Of a DNA stretch of 64,000 nt, positions 45,775 through 54,249 are shown piece by piece. Position 1 is the stretch's first letter; each line of letters begins with the position of its first letter. The stretch comes from Shimia sp. CNT1-13L.2. GTDB taxonomy: Bacteria > Pseudomonadota > Alphaproteobacteria > Rhodobacterales > Rhodobacteraceae. The stretch is from contig NZ_JANDJO010000002.1 of NCBI RefSeq assembly GCF_024331145.1, forward strand, positions 575,467 to 639,466, read 5' to 3'. The notes under the pieces are model-generated. The model saw only the letters and a program-made list of their open reading frames with translations. It was not told the DNA's origin and made no database searches. A program made the translations under genes and the position numbers.

Positions 45775-46638
45775 TCAGAGTTTGTTGACCGGCACTTTCA
45801 GGAAGACATCGCCCTTTTCATCCGGTTCGGGCATCTGGCCAGCGCGCATGTTGACCTGAAGCGAGGGGATGATGAGCTTGGGCATGTCGAGGGTGGCGTC
45901 GCGTGCGTCGCGCATTTCGACAAAGGCGTCCTTGTCCTTGCCCTCGCCAACGTGGATGTTGCGCGCCCGCTGTTCCGCGACGGTGGTTTCCCACGCGTAT
46001 TCATCGCGACCCGGGGCCTTGTAGTCGTGGCCCACGAAGATACGGGTCTCGTCGGGCAGGGCGAGGATCTTCTGGATCGACTGGTACAGGATCTCGGAGG
46101 AGCCACCGGGGAAATCGCAGCGGGCGGTGCCGAAATCGGGCATGAAGAGGGTGTCGCCCACGAAGGCGGCGTCGCCGATCACATAGGTCAGGCAGGCGGG
46201 GGTGTGGCCCGGGGTGTGCAGCACGTCACAGCGCATCTGGCCGATCATGATGCTGTCGCCCTCGGTGAAGAGCTGGTCGAACTGCGAGCCGTCGCGCTGG
46301 AACTCGGTGCCTTCGTTGAAGACCTTGCCGAAAGTGTCCTGAACGATGGTGATGTTCTTGCCGATGCCGATCTTGCCGCCCACCTGTTCCTGGATATAGG
46401 GCGCGGCGGAAAGGTGATCGGCGTGGACGTGGCTTTCAAGCAGCCATTCGACGTTGAGGTTGTTGTCCTTGACGTAGGCGATGACCTCATCGGCCGAGGC
46501 GGTGCTGGTGCGACCTGACGAGTAGTCGAAGTCGAGCACGCTGTCGATGATGGCGCAGGAGGCGCCTTCGGGGTCTTTTACCACGAACGAGATCGTGTTC
46601 GTCGCATTGTCAAAAAAGGCGGTTACTTCTGGCGTCAT
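45775..46638 (-). CDS. Metallo-beta-lactamase-fold persulfide dioxygenase-like protein
   Basis: A 287-residue MBL-fold protein related to ETHE1/BigR-linked (BLH) sulfur dioxygenases, which oxidise glutathione persulfide to sulfite. Metal ligands are visible: HVHADH (H70, H72, D74, H75), HTPGHTP, VGDTLF and VGHDY. It heads the sulfide cluster. The AT-rich promoter contains an inverted repeat that could be a sulfide-responsive operator. Confidence 0.9.
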   Translation of the reverse strand: MTPEVTAFFDNATNTISFVVKDPEGASCAIIDSVLDFDYSSGRTSTASADEVIAYVKDNNLNVEWLLESHVHADHLSAAPYIQEQVGGKIGIGKNITIVQDTFGKVFNEGTEFQRDGSQFDQLFTEGDSIMIGQMRCDVLHTPGHTPACLTYVIGDAAFVGDTLFMPDFGTARCDFPGGSSEILYQSIQKILALPDETRIFVGHDYKAPGRDEYAWETTVAEQRARNIHVGEGKDKDAFVEMRDARDATLDMPKLIIPSLQVNMRAGQMPEPDEKGDVFLKVPVNKL

Positions 46639-46662
46639 CGAGAATCCTCCGTTTGCAGAAAG

Positions 46663-46686
46663 ACATATATTATTTTGCGCATATGT
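46663..46686 (-). promoter_or_regulatory. AT-rich inverted repeat upstream of the sulfide operon
   Basis: acatat (46663-46668) and atatgt (46681-46686) form a 6-bp inverted repeat with a 12-bp spacer, in an AT-rich stretch 25 bases before the MBL gene start. ArsR-type sulfide sensors (BigR/SqrR) bind AT-rich palindromes in front of such genes in relatives. No such regulator gene is in the window. The repeat is observed, the operator role is inferred. Confidence 0.4.
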
Positions 46687-46772
46687 ATCAAGAGGAAGTG
46701 TTGCGTTGACCTATATCAATGCCAGATCAACCGGAACGTGTCAGTCTGTGGGCGCATTTTGAGGAAGACGCG

Positions 46773-47102
46773 ATGACCGATGTAACGACCCGCAAAAAAG
46801 CCCTTTTGAAGCGCCTGTCGGAGCTGGATGAAAGGCTGCACCTGATCGAGGAAGAGCTGGACGCACCCAACTCGAAAGACTGGGAAGAGATGGCTGTCGA
46901 GCGGGAAGGCGACGAAGTTCTCGAGCAGTTGGGCCAGAGTGGCCAAGATGAGATTCTGCGTATTCGTGCAGCACTCAAACGCATTCGTGACGGAGAATAC
47001 GGCATTTGCGTGCGTTGTGGGGACGACATCTCGGCTGAAAGGTTGGATGTGCTGCCTGATGCGCCATTGTGTAAGAATTGCGCGGCTGCAACGGCCGGGT
47101 GA
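46773..47102 (+). CDS. TraR/DksA-type zinc-finger protein
   Basis: A 109-residue protein starting at the ATG at 46773, preceded by gagga. It has an N-terminal coiled coil (LKRLSELDERLHLIEEELD) and a four-Cys zinc site (C79, C82, C100, C103). The DEYGIC-type GEYGICVRCGDDI block is typical. It is shorter than E. coli DksA, and the coiled-coil tip acidic pair is not clear. A role in RNA polymerase modulation is likely but unproven. Confidence 0.85.
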   Translation: MTDVTTRKKALLKRLSELDERLHLIEEELDAPNSKDWEEMAVEREGDEVLEQLGQSGQDEILRIRAALKRIRDGEYGICVRCGDDISAERLDVLPDAPLCKNCAAATAG

Positions 47103-47130
47103 GTTGGTTTTTTGAGGAGGAACCAAGAAA

Positions 47131-47346
47131 ATGACTATTGAAGACCTTCTGGCCAAGGCCGAAGCCCTGTTGCCGGAAATCGAAGCAGCAGAGGGTGATG
47201 AGCGGTACAACCTGCACCAGGACCTGCACCGGCTTTTGGAAAATATTCGTATGCGCGGCGGCAAGGTTCCGGCGCATCTGCGGACCCGCGACCTTGAATT
47301 GGTCGATGAAGAAGTGGAAGACGCATTCGACAACATGCCGATCTGA
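47131..47346 (+). CDS. Small conserved acidic protein, unknown
   Basis: A 71-residue protein, helical and acidic (MTIEDLLAKAEALLPEIEAAEG...). A good ribosome-binding site (gaggaacc) precedes the ATG. It is 28 bases after the DksA-type gene and is followed by a terminator, so the two form an operon. No family is recognised. Confidence 0.7.
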   Translation: MTIEDLLAKAEALLPEIEAAEGDERYNLHQDLHRLLENIRMRGGKVPAHLRTRDLELVDEEVEDAFDNMPI

Positions 47347-47364
47347 ACAGGTCGGGAGACTTGC

Positions 47365-47406
47365 AAAATGGCACTCGCGGGCGACTGCGGGTGCCATTTT
47401 TCTTTT
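47365..47406 (+). terminator. Terminator of the DksA-like operon
   Basis: Perfect 10-bp stem aaaatggcac/gtgccatttt (47365-47374 and 47391-47400), followed by T-rich tctttttg. Confidence 0.9.
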
Positions 47407-47486
47407 TGTTTTCTTGCTTTGAGCGTGGGGCTTCGTACTGTGGAGGGGAATTACAGTACGTGTATTGAGAGTAGGGGAACGACGGT

Positions 47487-49580
47487 ATGGAGGACGCGGT
47501 CGAATACCTTGTCAAAGGCGAGGTTGCGGTTCTTGCAGTGAACAACCCGCCGGTGAACGCCCTTGGGGTGGCGGTGCGGCAGGGGCTTGTGGCGGGTCTG
47601 GACCGTGCGCTGGCCGACGACACCGTAAAGGCCATAGTGATCCTAGGGCGCGGACGGACCTTTCCTGCGGGGGCGGATATCTCGGAGTTCAACGCGCCGC
47701 CGATCGATCCCTGGCTTCCCGAGGTCTGCAACCTGATCGAGGCATCGAGCAAGCCGGTTGTAGCGGCGCTGCATGGCACGGCGCTGGGCGGCGGGTTCGA
47801 GGTGGCCTTGTCGGCGCATTACCGGATCGCTGTGACGGGGGCGCGGGTTGGCCTGCCGGAAGTGACATTGGGCATCCTGCCCGGTGCCGGGGGGACGCAG
47901 CGCACGCCGAGGCTGGCCGGGGCGTCTGCGGCGCTGGACCTGATGCTGTCGGGCAAGCCGATCGAGGCGTCATCGAAGACAGCGGAATGCTATTTCGACC
48001 GGATCGTTGAGGGGGAACTCGAGGCGGAGGCGCTGCGCTTTGCCGAGGAGCTGATTGCAGAGGGCGCGCCGGTGCGCCCGACGAAAGACGCGATGCAGGG
48101 GTTTGCCGATCCCATCGGCTATCAGAAGGCGGTGGCGTCGCGGCGCAGCGCGATTGCCGAACACCCGGAACTTGCGCCTGCCGAGATCATCAACTGTGTC
48201 GAGGCGGCAGAGCTTTTGCCGTTCGCGCAGGGGCTGACTTTCGAGCGGGCGGCTTTCGAGACGCTGGTGTCCTCGGACCAGAGCGCGGCGTTGCGGCACG
48301 CGTTCTTTTCCGAGCGCAAGGCGGCCAAGTTTCCCGAACTTGAGGCAGGGCGTCGCCGGGCGGTGCGTCGCATTGGTATCGTGGGTAGCGGGCGACAGGG
48401 CACTGGCGTGGTGCTGGCCTGTCTCGCGGCTGGATACGAGGTGCTGATTGTCGAGAACTCGGAACAGATTGCGCGCAACCGGATTGACCAGATTTCCAAC
48501 ATGCTGAACCGGCAGGCGCGCAACGGCAAGATTTCCACACAGGACGTCGAAAGCGGTTTGGCGCGGCTGAGCGGGCATAGCGATTTCGTGGCCCTTGCGG
48601 ACGTGGACATGGTGATCGAGGCGGTGCCGGAGAAACGCGAGATCAAGCAGCGGGTTTATTCGCAGCTGGATGCAGTGATCCGGGAGGACACGGTGCTGGC
48701 GACCACGTCGCTGTGGACGGATGTGCGCGAACTGGCGGAGATGACCGAGGACCCGCAGAACGTGGTGGGGTTGCGGTTCTCGCGACCGGTGCGGATCGGG
48801 CGAATTGTCGAGGTCGTGGCGGGGCCCCAATCCGGCGCGGAAGCGGTGATGACGGCGCTGGACGTGGTGCGACGCATGGGCAAGGTGCCGGTGCGCGCAG
48901 GCGGCGGTGTGGCGCATATCGGGCGCAGCATTCTTGGGGCCTATCGCCACGCGGCGGACCTGTTGGTCGAGCAGGGCACGACGCCCTACCTTGTGGACGA
49001 GGCGATGCGCGACTGGGGTATGGCCAAGGGGCCTTACCAAGTGATGGATGTCGAGGGCCTTAACAGCAGCCTTGGCGAGCGGCAGGCGAGAGCCATGCAG
49101 GGGGGCGAGAGCGAGCGCGATATCCGGTTCGCCGATCTTCTGCTTGAGGCTGGGCGCGAGGGGCGTGACGGCGGCAAGGGGTTTTATCTTTATGACAGTC
49201 CGAAGTCCGCCGGTGTGCCCGATCCGGAGGTGATCGAGATCCTGCGCCATGAACGCGAACGTCTTGGGATCAGGGCGCGCGGGTTTTCAGCCGGGGAGAT
49301 CCAGCACGCCTGTCTTGCGGCGATGGCCAACGAGGGCGCGCGCCTGTTGCGACTGGGGATAGCCACGCGGCCTTCGGATATCGATGTGGTGATGATGCTG
49401 GCCTACGGTTTCCCGCGCTGGCGGGGCGGGCCGATGAAGGCGGCTGATCTGGCCGGGCTGCTGACCGTGAAGCGCGACATCGAGAAGAACGCGCCGATGG
49501 ACGGCGTGTTCTGGCGGCTTGAGCCGATCTTTGACGAGCTGATCAAGAACGGGCAGGGCTTTGACGCCCTCAATGCCTAG
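47487..49580 (+). CDS. FadJ-like enoyl-CoA hydratase with a degenerate 3-hydroxyacyl-CoA dehydrogenase half
   Basis: The 697-residue protein has the bifunctional FadB/FadJ layout. The hydratase half keeps the oxyanion-hole and catalytic region GTALGGGFE (E105) and GLPEVTLGILPGAGG (E125). The dehydrogenase half keeps a Rossmann start GIVGSGRQG (300-305) but differs at the catalytic histidine motif. Where the family has GxHFFNP, this protein has GLRFSRP (R430), and the NTS-type serine block reads ATTSLW. It may act only as a hydratase/isomerase. No thiolase is adjacent. Confidence 0.85.
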   Translation: MEDAVEYLVKGEVAVLAVNNPPVNALGVAVRQGLVAGLDRALADDTVKAIVILGRGRTFPAGADISEFNAPPIDPWLPEVCNLIEASSKPVVAALHGTALGGGFEVALSAHYRIAVTGARVGLPEVTLGILPGAGGTQRTPRLAGASAALDLMLSGKPIEASSKTAECYFDRIVEGELEAEALRFAEELIAEGAPVRPTKDAMQGFADPIGYQKAVASRRSAIAEHPELAPAEIINCVEAAELLPFAQGLTFERAAFETLVSSDQSAALRHAFFSERKAAKFPELEAGRRRAVRRIGIVGSGRQGTGVVLACLAAGYEVLIVENSEQIARNRIDQISNMLNRQARNGKISTQDVESGLARLSGHSDFVALADVDMVIEAVPEKREIKQRVYSQLDAVIREDTVLATTSLWTDVRELAEMTEDPQNVVGLRFSRPVRIGRIVEVVAGPQSGAEAVMTALDVVRRMGKVPVRAGGGVAHIGRSILGAYRHAADLLVEQGTTPYLVDEAMRDWGMAKGPYQVMDVEGLNSSLGERQARAMQGGESERDIRFADLLLEAGREGRDGGKGFYLYDSPKSAGVPDPEVIEILRHERERLGIRARGFSAGEIQHACLAAMANEGARLLRLGIATRPSDIDVVMMLAYGFPRWRGGPMKAADLAGLLTVKRDIEKNAPMDGVFWRLEPIFDELIKNGQGFDALNA

Positions 49581-49792
49581 GCGAGGAACAGGCCGAGGAT
49601 CACCAGCATCAGGCCGATGACCGACAGGAAAAGCGAGCCGAGGTTCAGAGGCATCACCTTTTGAACGGCGGCGCGCAGGTCTTCATCGCTGAGGCCGGCG
49701 TTGCGGGCCTTGGCGACCTTGACGATCGACAGAACGAGGCCGCAGAGGCCGATAAGCGAAACAAGGGCACCGCCCCAGACAAGCCATTGCAT
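49577..49792 (-). CDS. Small two-helix membrane protein
   Basis: A 71-residue protein from the ATG at 49792 (MQWLVWGGALVSLIGLCGLVLSIVKV) with two membrane helices and a short polar loop (KARNAGLSDEDLRAAVQKVMP). The longer in-frame start has Pro/Arg-rich non-conserved sequence and is rejected. Its stop overlaps the end of the FadJ-like gene by four bases, convergently. No family is recognised with certainty. Confidence 0.7.
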   Translation of the reverse strand: MQWLVWGGALVSLIGLCGLVLSIVKVAKARNAGLSDEDLRAAVQKVMPLNLGSLFLSVIGLMLVILGLFLA

Positions 49793-50009
49793 GCTGTCAT
49801 CCTTTTCGAGTTGCACCCCTGCCTTGTGGCGGGCGCGGTAAAACCGGTTCCGCGATGGCCTAGCGGAAGTGTCGGCGCGGGGCAAGCGGCGGGGTGGAAA
49901 AGGGGCGTGCATTTTCCCGCCGTCAGCCGGTTTTGGCGTCTTGCGGCGGTTCGGGCAGGGGGATAGGTTGCGGGCCTGATAAAACGCCAAACCATCGCCT
50001 GGAGGCCAT

Positions 50010-50285
50010 ATGAACGACTACGTCACCGAAGAAGCCAACTCGCCGGATTCGAGCTATCGCGTTACCGCGGGCGAACTGCGCCAGTTCATCGAGCGGTTCG
50101 AACGGCTGGAGATGGAGAAGAAGGACATCGCCGACCAGCAGAAAGAGGTGATGGCCGAGGCGAAATCGCGTGGCTATGACACCAAGGTGATGCGCAAGAT
50201 CATCGCGCTGCGCAAGCGCGACAAGGATGACATCGCCGAGGAAGAAGCGGTGATGGAAATGTACAAGGAAGCGCTGGGCATGTGA
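50010..50285 (+). CDS. GapR-family (DUF2312) DNA-binding protein
   Basis: A 91-residue helical protein matching DUF2312/GapR: YRVTAGELRQFIERFERLEMEKKDIADQQKEV, AKSRGYDTKVMRKIIALRKRD, EEEAVMEMYKEAL. GapR binds overtwisted DNA ahead of moving polymerases and helps replication and transcription in alphaproteobacteria. Length is normal. It is monocistronic and divergent from the small membrane protein. Confidence 0.93.
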   Translation: MNDYVTEEANSPDSSYRVTAGELRQFIERFERLEMEKKDIADQQKEVMAEAKSRGYDTKVMRKIIALRKRDKDDIAEEEAVMEMYKEALGM

Positions 50286-50314
50286 TCCATGCCCATGCCC
50301 GGGCGCAGGCCGCG

Positions 50315-51196
50315 TCAGGGCATGATCAGGTTGACGCCGGGCAGGCGGGACATCTCGTAGAGGTCTTCGTCGTAGATTTCCGTCAGCGCGTCGATGAAAT
50401 CCTCGGTCCAGCCGGGAATATCCAGTTCTTCCTCAAGCTCGTCATCAAGGGCAAACTTGTCCAGGAACGCCGCGATCACGCGGCGTTTTTGCATTTCGGT
50501 CATGCCCGGGTGGCTGTCGATGTAGGACTGGTAACGGCTCATGCCTTCTTTTGACATGATCTCGTCCAGCAGATCGTTGCCGCCTTCGATGGGCTGGGTC
50601 GCGTCGAGGCCGGCCATTTCGCGCAGGAGTTCTTCCCATAAGAGCGGGGTGTCTTCGTTGCACCAGACGGTGAGGGCGGCCTGCGGGACGGCGGCGCGGA
50701 TGCGCGTGACCAGTTCGGACCAACGCAGGGCGGTCGGGATCGAATTGTTGGTCAGGTCATCAATGCTCTTGCAGGGGGTGCCCCCCAGCATCGCCGGCAG
50801 GAAGGTGGCCGGGTTGCGGATCGCGAGGAAGATCTCGACCTCGTCCTGTTCGAAGATGTTGCAGAAATCGAGCAGGCGGTCCGCGGCATCGGGATAGATC
50901 ATGTTCTGACGGATCGCGATCTTGGGCACACCGAAGAAGTTGCTGTGCGACATAAGGATGCGATCGGGAGACTTCACCGACTTGTCAACGAGGTTGTCGA
51001 GGAAGCGGGCACGCAATTCGTCACGTTGCGCCGTATTCTGCACCGCGCCGAGGGTTGAGCGCATGTCGGCGCGGTAACTCCTGGGTTTGGGCAGAGAGAT
51101 ACCGCGTTCGGCAAACATTTCGGTATTTTTTGCCAGAGATTTCAGGAGCTTGTCATCGTCCGTGAAATGCGCCCCGGTGTGGAGTACGACCTGCAT
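50315..51196 (-). CDS. Sulfotransferase-fold protein, unknown
   Basis: A 293-residue protein that starts MQVVLHTGAHFTDDDKLLKSL, a strand-loop-helix like the sulfotransferase P-loop-type start but without the KTGTT consensus. IFLAIRNPATFLPAML resembles the second PAPS-contact region. Such proteins are common in Rhodobacterales. With a weakened cofactor loop, catalytic activity is uncertain. It is convergent with GapR and divergent from the Fbp-type permease. Confidence 0.65.
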   Translation of the reverse strand: MQVVLHTGAHFTDDDKLLKSLAKNTEMFAERGISLPKPRSYRADMRSTLGAVQNTAQRDELRARFLDNLVDKSVKSPDRILMSHSNFFGVPKIAIRQNMIYPDAADRLLDFCNIFEQDEVEIFLAIRNPATFLPAMLGGTPCKSIDDLTNNSIPTALRWSELVTRIRAAVPQAALTVWCNEDTPLLWEELLREMAGLDATQPIEGGNDLLDEIMSKEGMSRYQSYIDSHPGMTEMQKRRVIAAFLDKFALDDELEEELDIPGWTEDFIDALTEIYDEDLYEMSRLPGVNLIMP

Positions 51197-51279
51197 GAGT
51201 ATCCGGTGTTTTTTGATCAGTTTGGCGTATTATATCTTCGTTTCTGGACAGTGAAACCAGATTCAGGCAACAGGGGGCC

Positions 51280-52938
51280 ATGACCGAGATCCAAACCCAG
51301 ATGTCGCCCGCCGCACGCAAACCGCGGCTGCCCAGCCCCTGGTCTGTCGGGGCGCTGACGATTGCGGTGATCGTGCTGCTGCCGATCTGCGCCGTGTTCT
51401 ACATGGCGCTGTTTCCGTCCGAGAATATCTGGGGGCACCTGATCTCGACCACCTTGCCGCGTTACCTTCGCAACACGCTGATCCTGATGCTGAGCGTCGG
51501 GCTTCTGGCGGCCAGTATCGGCACAGGCGCGGCCTGGCTGGTGAGCCGCTATACCTTCCCGGGTTCGGGATGGCTGCAATGGGCGCTTTTGTTGCCGCTG
51601 GCGATCCCGGCTTATGTCGGGGCCTATGCGCTGGTGGATTTCCTTGAGTATGCGGGTCCGGTCCAGACAGGGATGCGGGCGGCGTTCGGATGGAGCAGCG
51701 CGCGCGACTATTGGTTCCCCGAGATCCGCTCGATGGGGGCGGCGATCATCGTGCTTTCGGTGGCGATGTTCCCTTATGTCTACATTCTTGCCCGCGCGGC
51801 CTTCCGCGAACAGTCAGGGGCGGGAGAAGAGGTGGCCCGCTCGCTGGGTGTCGGCGCCCTTGGGCGGTTCTTCCGTGTGGGCCTGCCGTTGGCGCGCCCC
51901 GCGATTGCGGCCGGGTCCGCCATCGTGATGATGGAGACGGTGAATGATTTCGGCACGGTCGACTATTTCGCGGTGCAGACCCTGACCACCGGGATCTTCA
52001 GTGTCTGGCTGGAGAGCAACAATGCCGGTGGTGCGGCGCAGATTGCGACGGTGGTCCTGGTGCTGGTGATTTTCCTCGTGACGCTGGAAAAACTAAGCCG
52101 TCGCAAGTTGCAGTTCTATTCCATGACCACGCGCCACCAGCCGCCGCGCCTCGTGGCGCTTGCAGGCGTTTGGGGCTGGGTCGCCACGGGCCTGTGCCTG
52201 ATTCCGCTCGCGGTGGGGTTCGTGCTGCCGGTTGGGGTGATCCTGTCACACGCACTGGAGAATGCCGATCTGTGGCGCGATCCCGCGCTGTTGCAGGCGC
52301 TGCGCAACACGCTGCTGGTGGGCAGCATCGCGGCGGTGATCACGGTGCTTGCGGGCGTGTTCCTTGTCTATGGCGTGCGCTTGTCGGGCAAGACCTTGCC
52401 GCGCCTGTTGTTGCCACTAACAACAATCGGTTACGCCGCGCCCGGGGCCGTTCTGGCGGTGGGTATCCTGATCCCGCTGGCGCAGGTCGACAACCGGCTG
52501 GCCGACTTCATCGAGGTGGTGACGGGGCGGCCGACCGGACTTTTGCTGACGGGATCGGCCTTTGCCATCATCCTGGCCTATTGCGTGCGATTCTTCGCGA
52601 TTGCCCAGGGGGCGGCGGATGGCGCGATGGGACGTGTCTCGCCAAGCCTGCCCTGGGCGGCGCGCTCGCTGGGGCGGACGCGGGGACAGACGCTGCGGGT
52701 GGTCTATTTCCCGCTGATCCGTGCCACGGTTGGGTCAGCGCTGCTTCTGGTGTTCGTGGACTGTGTCAAGGAATTGCCCGCGACCATGCTTTTGCGGCCT
52801 TTCAACTTTGATACGCTGGCCACGCGGGTGCATGATCAGGCCAGTCTGGAAAACCTCGGCGATGCCAGCCCTGGCGCGATCATGATCGTGCTTGTGGGGA
52901 TGGTCGCGGTGGGTTTTTTGGCGCGCGCAAACCGGTGA
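51280..52938 (+). CDS. Iron(III)-type ABC transporter permease (FbpB/AfuB-like)
   Basis: A 552-residue membrane protein made of two fused permease halves, as in FbpB/SfuB. Each half has an EAA-type loop: EEVARSLGVGALGRFFRVGLPLARPAI in the first and ARSLGRTRGQTLRVVYFPLIRATVG in the second. NTLILMLSVG and NTLLVGSIAAVI mark the starts of the halves. Neither a binding protein nor an ATPase gene is beside it, so partners are encoded elsewhere. It ends 50 bases before tRNA-Thr. Confidence 0.9.
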   Translation: MTEIQTQMSPAARKPRLPSPWSVGALTIAVIVLLPICAVFYMALFPSENIWGHLISTTLPRYLRNTLILMLSVGLLAASIGTGAAWLVSRYTFPGSGWLQWALLLPLAIPAYVGAYALVDFLEYAGPVQTGMRAAFGWSSARDYWFPEIRSMGAAIIVLSVAMFPYVYILARAAFREQSGAGEEVARSLGVGALGRFFRVGLPLARPAIAAGSAIVMMETVNDFGTVDYFAVQTLTTGIFSVWLESNNAGGAAQIATVVLVLVIFLVTLEKLSRRKLQFYSMTTRHQPPRLVALAGVWGWVATGLCLIPLAVGFVLPVGVILSHALENADLWRDPALLQALRNTLLVGSIAAVITVLAGVFLVYGVRLSGKTLPRLLLPLTTIGYAAPGAVLAVGILIPLAQVDNRLADFIEVVTGRPTGLLLTGSAFAIILAYCVRFFAIAQGAADGAMGRVSPSLPWAARSLGRTRGQTLRVVYFPLIRATVGSALLLVFVDCVKELPATMLLRPFNFDTLATRVHDQASLENLGDASPGAIMIVLVGMVAVGFLARANR

Positions 52939-52988
52939 TCAACTTAACACTTGCAGCCCCCATTTTTTGCGCTTAAACGCGTGCCAGT

Positions 52989-53064
52989 GCCCCTATAGCT
53001 CAGCTGGTAGAGCAACTGATTTGTAATCAGTGGGTCGGGAGTTCGAGTCTCTCTGGGGGCACCA
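52989..53064 (+). tRNA. tRNA-Thr (anticodon TGT), site of element integration
   Basis: A 76-base cloverleaf with encoded CCA. The acceptor GCCCCTA pairs with TGGGGGC (one G-T), the D-arm has AGCTCAGCTGGTAGAGCA, and the anticodon stem is actga/tcagt with loop tttgtaa (anticodon at 53022-53024). The T-stem is gggag/ctctc around TTCGAGT. The 3' part from 53016 matches a 49-base copy at 63713-63761 with 42 identities. The T-arm here is therefore probably the element's version, replacing the host one. Confidence 0.95.
53016..53064 (+). repeat. attL (tRNA-Thr 3' half)
   Basis: A 49-base stretch that begins with the 16-base core ctgatttgtaatcagt (53016-53031) and ends at the CCA of tRNA-Thr. It is the same length as attR, and 42 of 49 positions match. 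The differences lie in the variable and T-arm region. The identical block covers the anticodon arm, so strand exchange probably happened there. Confidence 0.85.
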
Positions 53065-53126
53065 TTTCATTAATTATTTCAATGGCTTATGTGCTTTTCA
53101 CTTTGTTTGATTTTCTAGTGGGTTTG

Positions 53127-53158
53127 GTGTAAGCGCTATGTAATCAAGTTGTTTAAAA
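53127..53158 (+). repeat. 32-bp direct repeat inside the left end (arm-type site)
   Basis: A 32-base stretch starting gtgtaagcgctatgtaa and ending gtttaaaa, repeated in the same orientation at 63576-63607 with 29 of 32 matches. It lies 62 bases inside attL. Paired repeats just inside both ends of a tyrosine-integrase element are expected of arm-binding sites for the integrase or excisionase. Confidence 0.7.
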
Positions 53159-53220
53159 TTTTTTAAAATCAGCTGACGAAATTAGAACAAAGAATGCTGA
53201 CAAAAAGAGAATGAAGAACA

Positions 53221-54063
53221 ATGGGTAAAAATAGATACATTCCGTTGGGAGTTAGACGCCAATTGAGGCAAGAGGCGTGCTTCGGCTGTGCTTCATGTGG
53301 AAATCCAATTCTAGAGTATCACCACATAATTCCTTGGAGCGAAAAGAAACACAACGATCCGGATCATATGGTCGCTCTTTGTGGTACATGTCACACTAAG
53401 TTTGGAAAACTACGGAGAAATCGGGCCTACGAACTTAAGGAAAACCCCTTCAATCGTATCAAAGGGAAAATCTATGGGGAACTCGGAACCGACAAAGCTG
53501 TGACCAAACTGAGAGTAGGCTCAACAACTTTCGAGAATACTCCAACAGTTTTTTCGTTTTTTGAGGCGCCATTAATCCAGTTTCGAATTGAAGATGGCCA
53601 ACTTCTTCTGTCTGCATACATCCCTGCTGAGGATATGTGGCCTAGTATTTTAATCAAAGACAACGATTTGCTCGTGAATACTGAGAACATGTGGGACGTG
53701 AGTTTTGCAACGAATGTTTTGACTGTTCAAAAGAAAGAAAGAGAAACGTATTTTAGTGTTGATATGCGAAACGAAGACGTGGTGAGCGTTTTTGGGAAGT
53801 TCTCTATCTTGGGGAACGACTACAAATTTACTCCGAAGAATACTGACTTTGAAGGTATCAACCTCCAAGACGCTACAGTGAGAAATTCACCAGTAGCGAT
53901 TTATCGGGGTGATCAAAAGAACCGCTTACTCTGGCCAAATTACGCGATGCATTCACCTAAAGCAAAATTTTTTCCCTTGAAGCTCTCTAGCGAAGTCGCT
54001 TGGGAGCGTGCTTTTCAAGCTTGGAGGCAAAATAACGCAGGCTGGCTAGGTCGAAGGGCGTGA
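53221..54063 (+). CDS. HNH nuclease-domain cargo protein
   Basis: A 280-residue protein with an N-terminal HNH domain: zinc Cys pairs C23/C26 and C54/C57, H34-H35 in YHHIIPWSE, and CGTCH. The remaining 200 residues are beta-rich with no recognised family and could be a sensor or specificity domain. It is the only plus-strand gene of the element, sits beside attL, and is AT-richer than the head genes. Satellites often carry defence genes in this position. The last 77 bases overlap the convergent small gene. Confidence 0.8.
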   Translation: MGKNRYIPLGVRRQLRQEACFGCASCGNPILEYHHIIPWSEKKHNDPDHMVALCGTCHTKFGKLRRNRAYELKENPFNRIKGKIYGELGTDKAVTKLRVGSTTFENTPTVFSFFEAPLIQFRIEDGQLLLSAYIPAEDMWPSILIKDNDLLVNTENMWDVSFATNVLTVQKKERETYFSVDMRNEDVVSVFGKFSILGNDYKFTPKNTDFEGINLQDATVRNSPVAIYRGDQKNRLLWPNYAMHSPKAKFFPLKLSSEVAWERAFQAWRQNNAGWLGRRA

Positions 54064-54247
54064 TCTTGGTCGAGACGGAATGCGCCAGCCTTCGCAGCTC
54101 AAAAAAGTCTGGTTCCGTGAAGCCCTGAAGCTTCAAGGCAGGGACGCCTGCAGCAATGATGATTTCCACCAACTCACGGGCATAGGCCCGAAAGTCTGCG
54201 TCTGTCGGGTCGGTGGGAAGTGTGGGTAAGGTTGGGTGCGGGGTCAT
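53987..54247 (-). CDS. Small element protein, unknown
   Basis: An 86-residue protein with a Pro/Thr-rich start and a helical body (FRAYARELVEIIIAAGVPALKLQGFTEPDFFELRRLA). It is two bases downstream of the head-closure-like gene and in the same transcription direction. Position at the end of the head operon would fit a small tail-adaptor or regulator, but no family is recognised. Confidence 0.55.
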   Translation of the reverse strand: MTPHPTLPTLPTDPTDADFRAYARELVEIIIAAGVPALKLQGFTEPDFFELRRLAHSVSTKITPFDLASLRYFASKLEKHAPKRLR

Positions 54248-54249
54248 GT

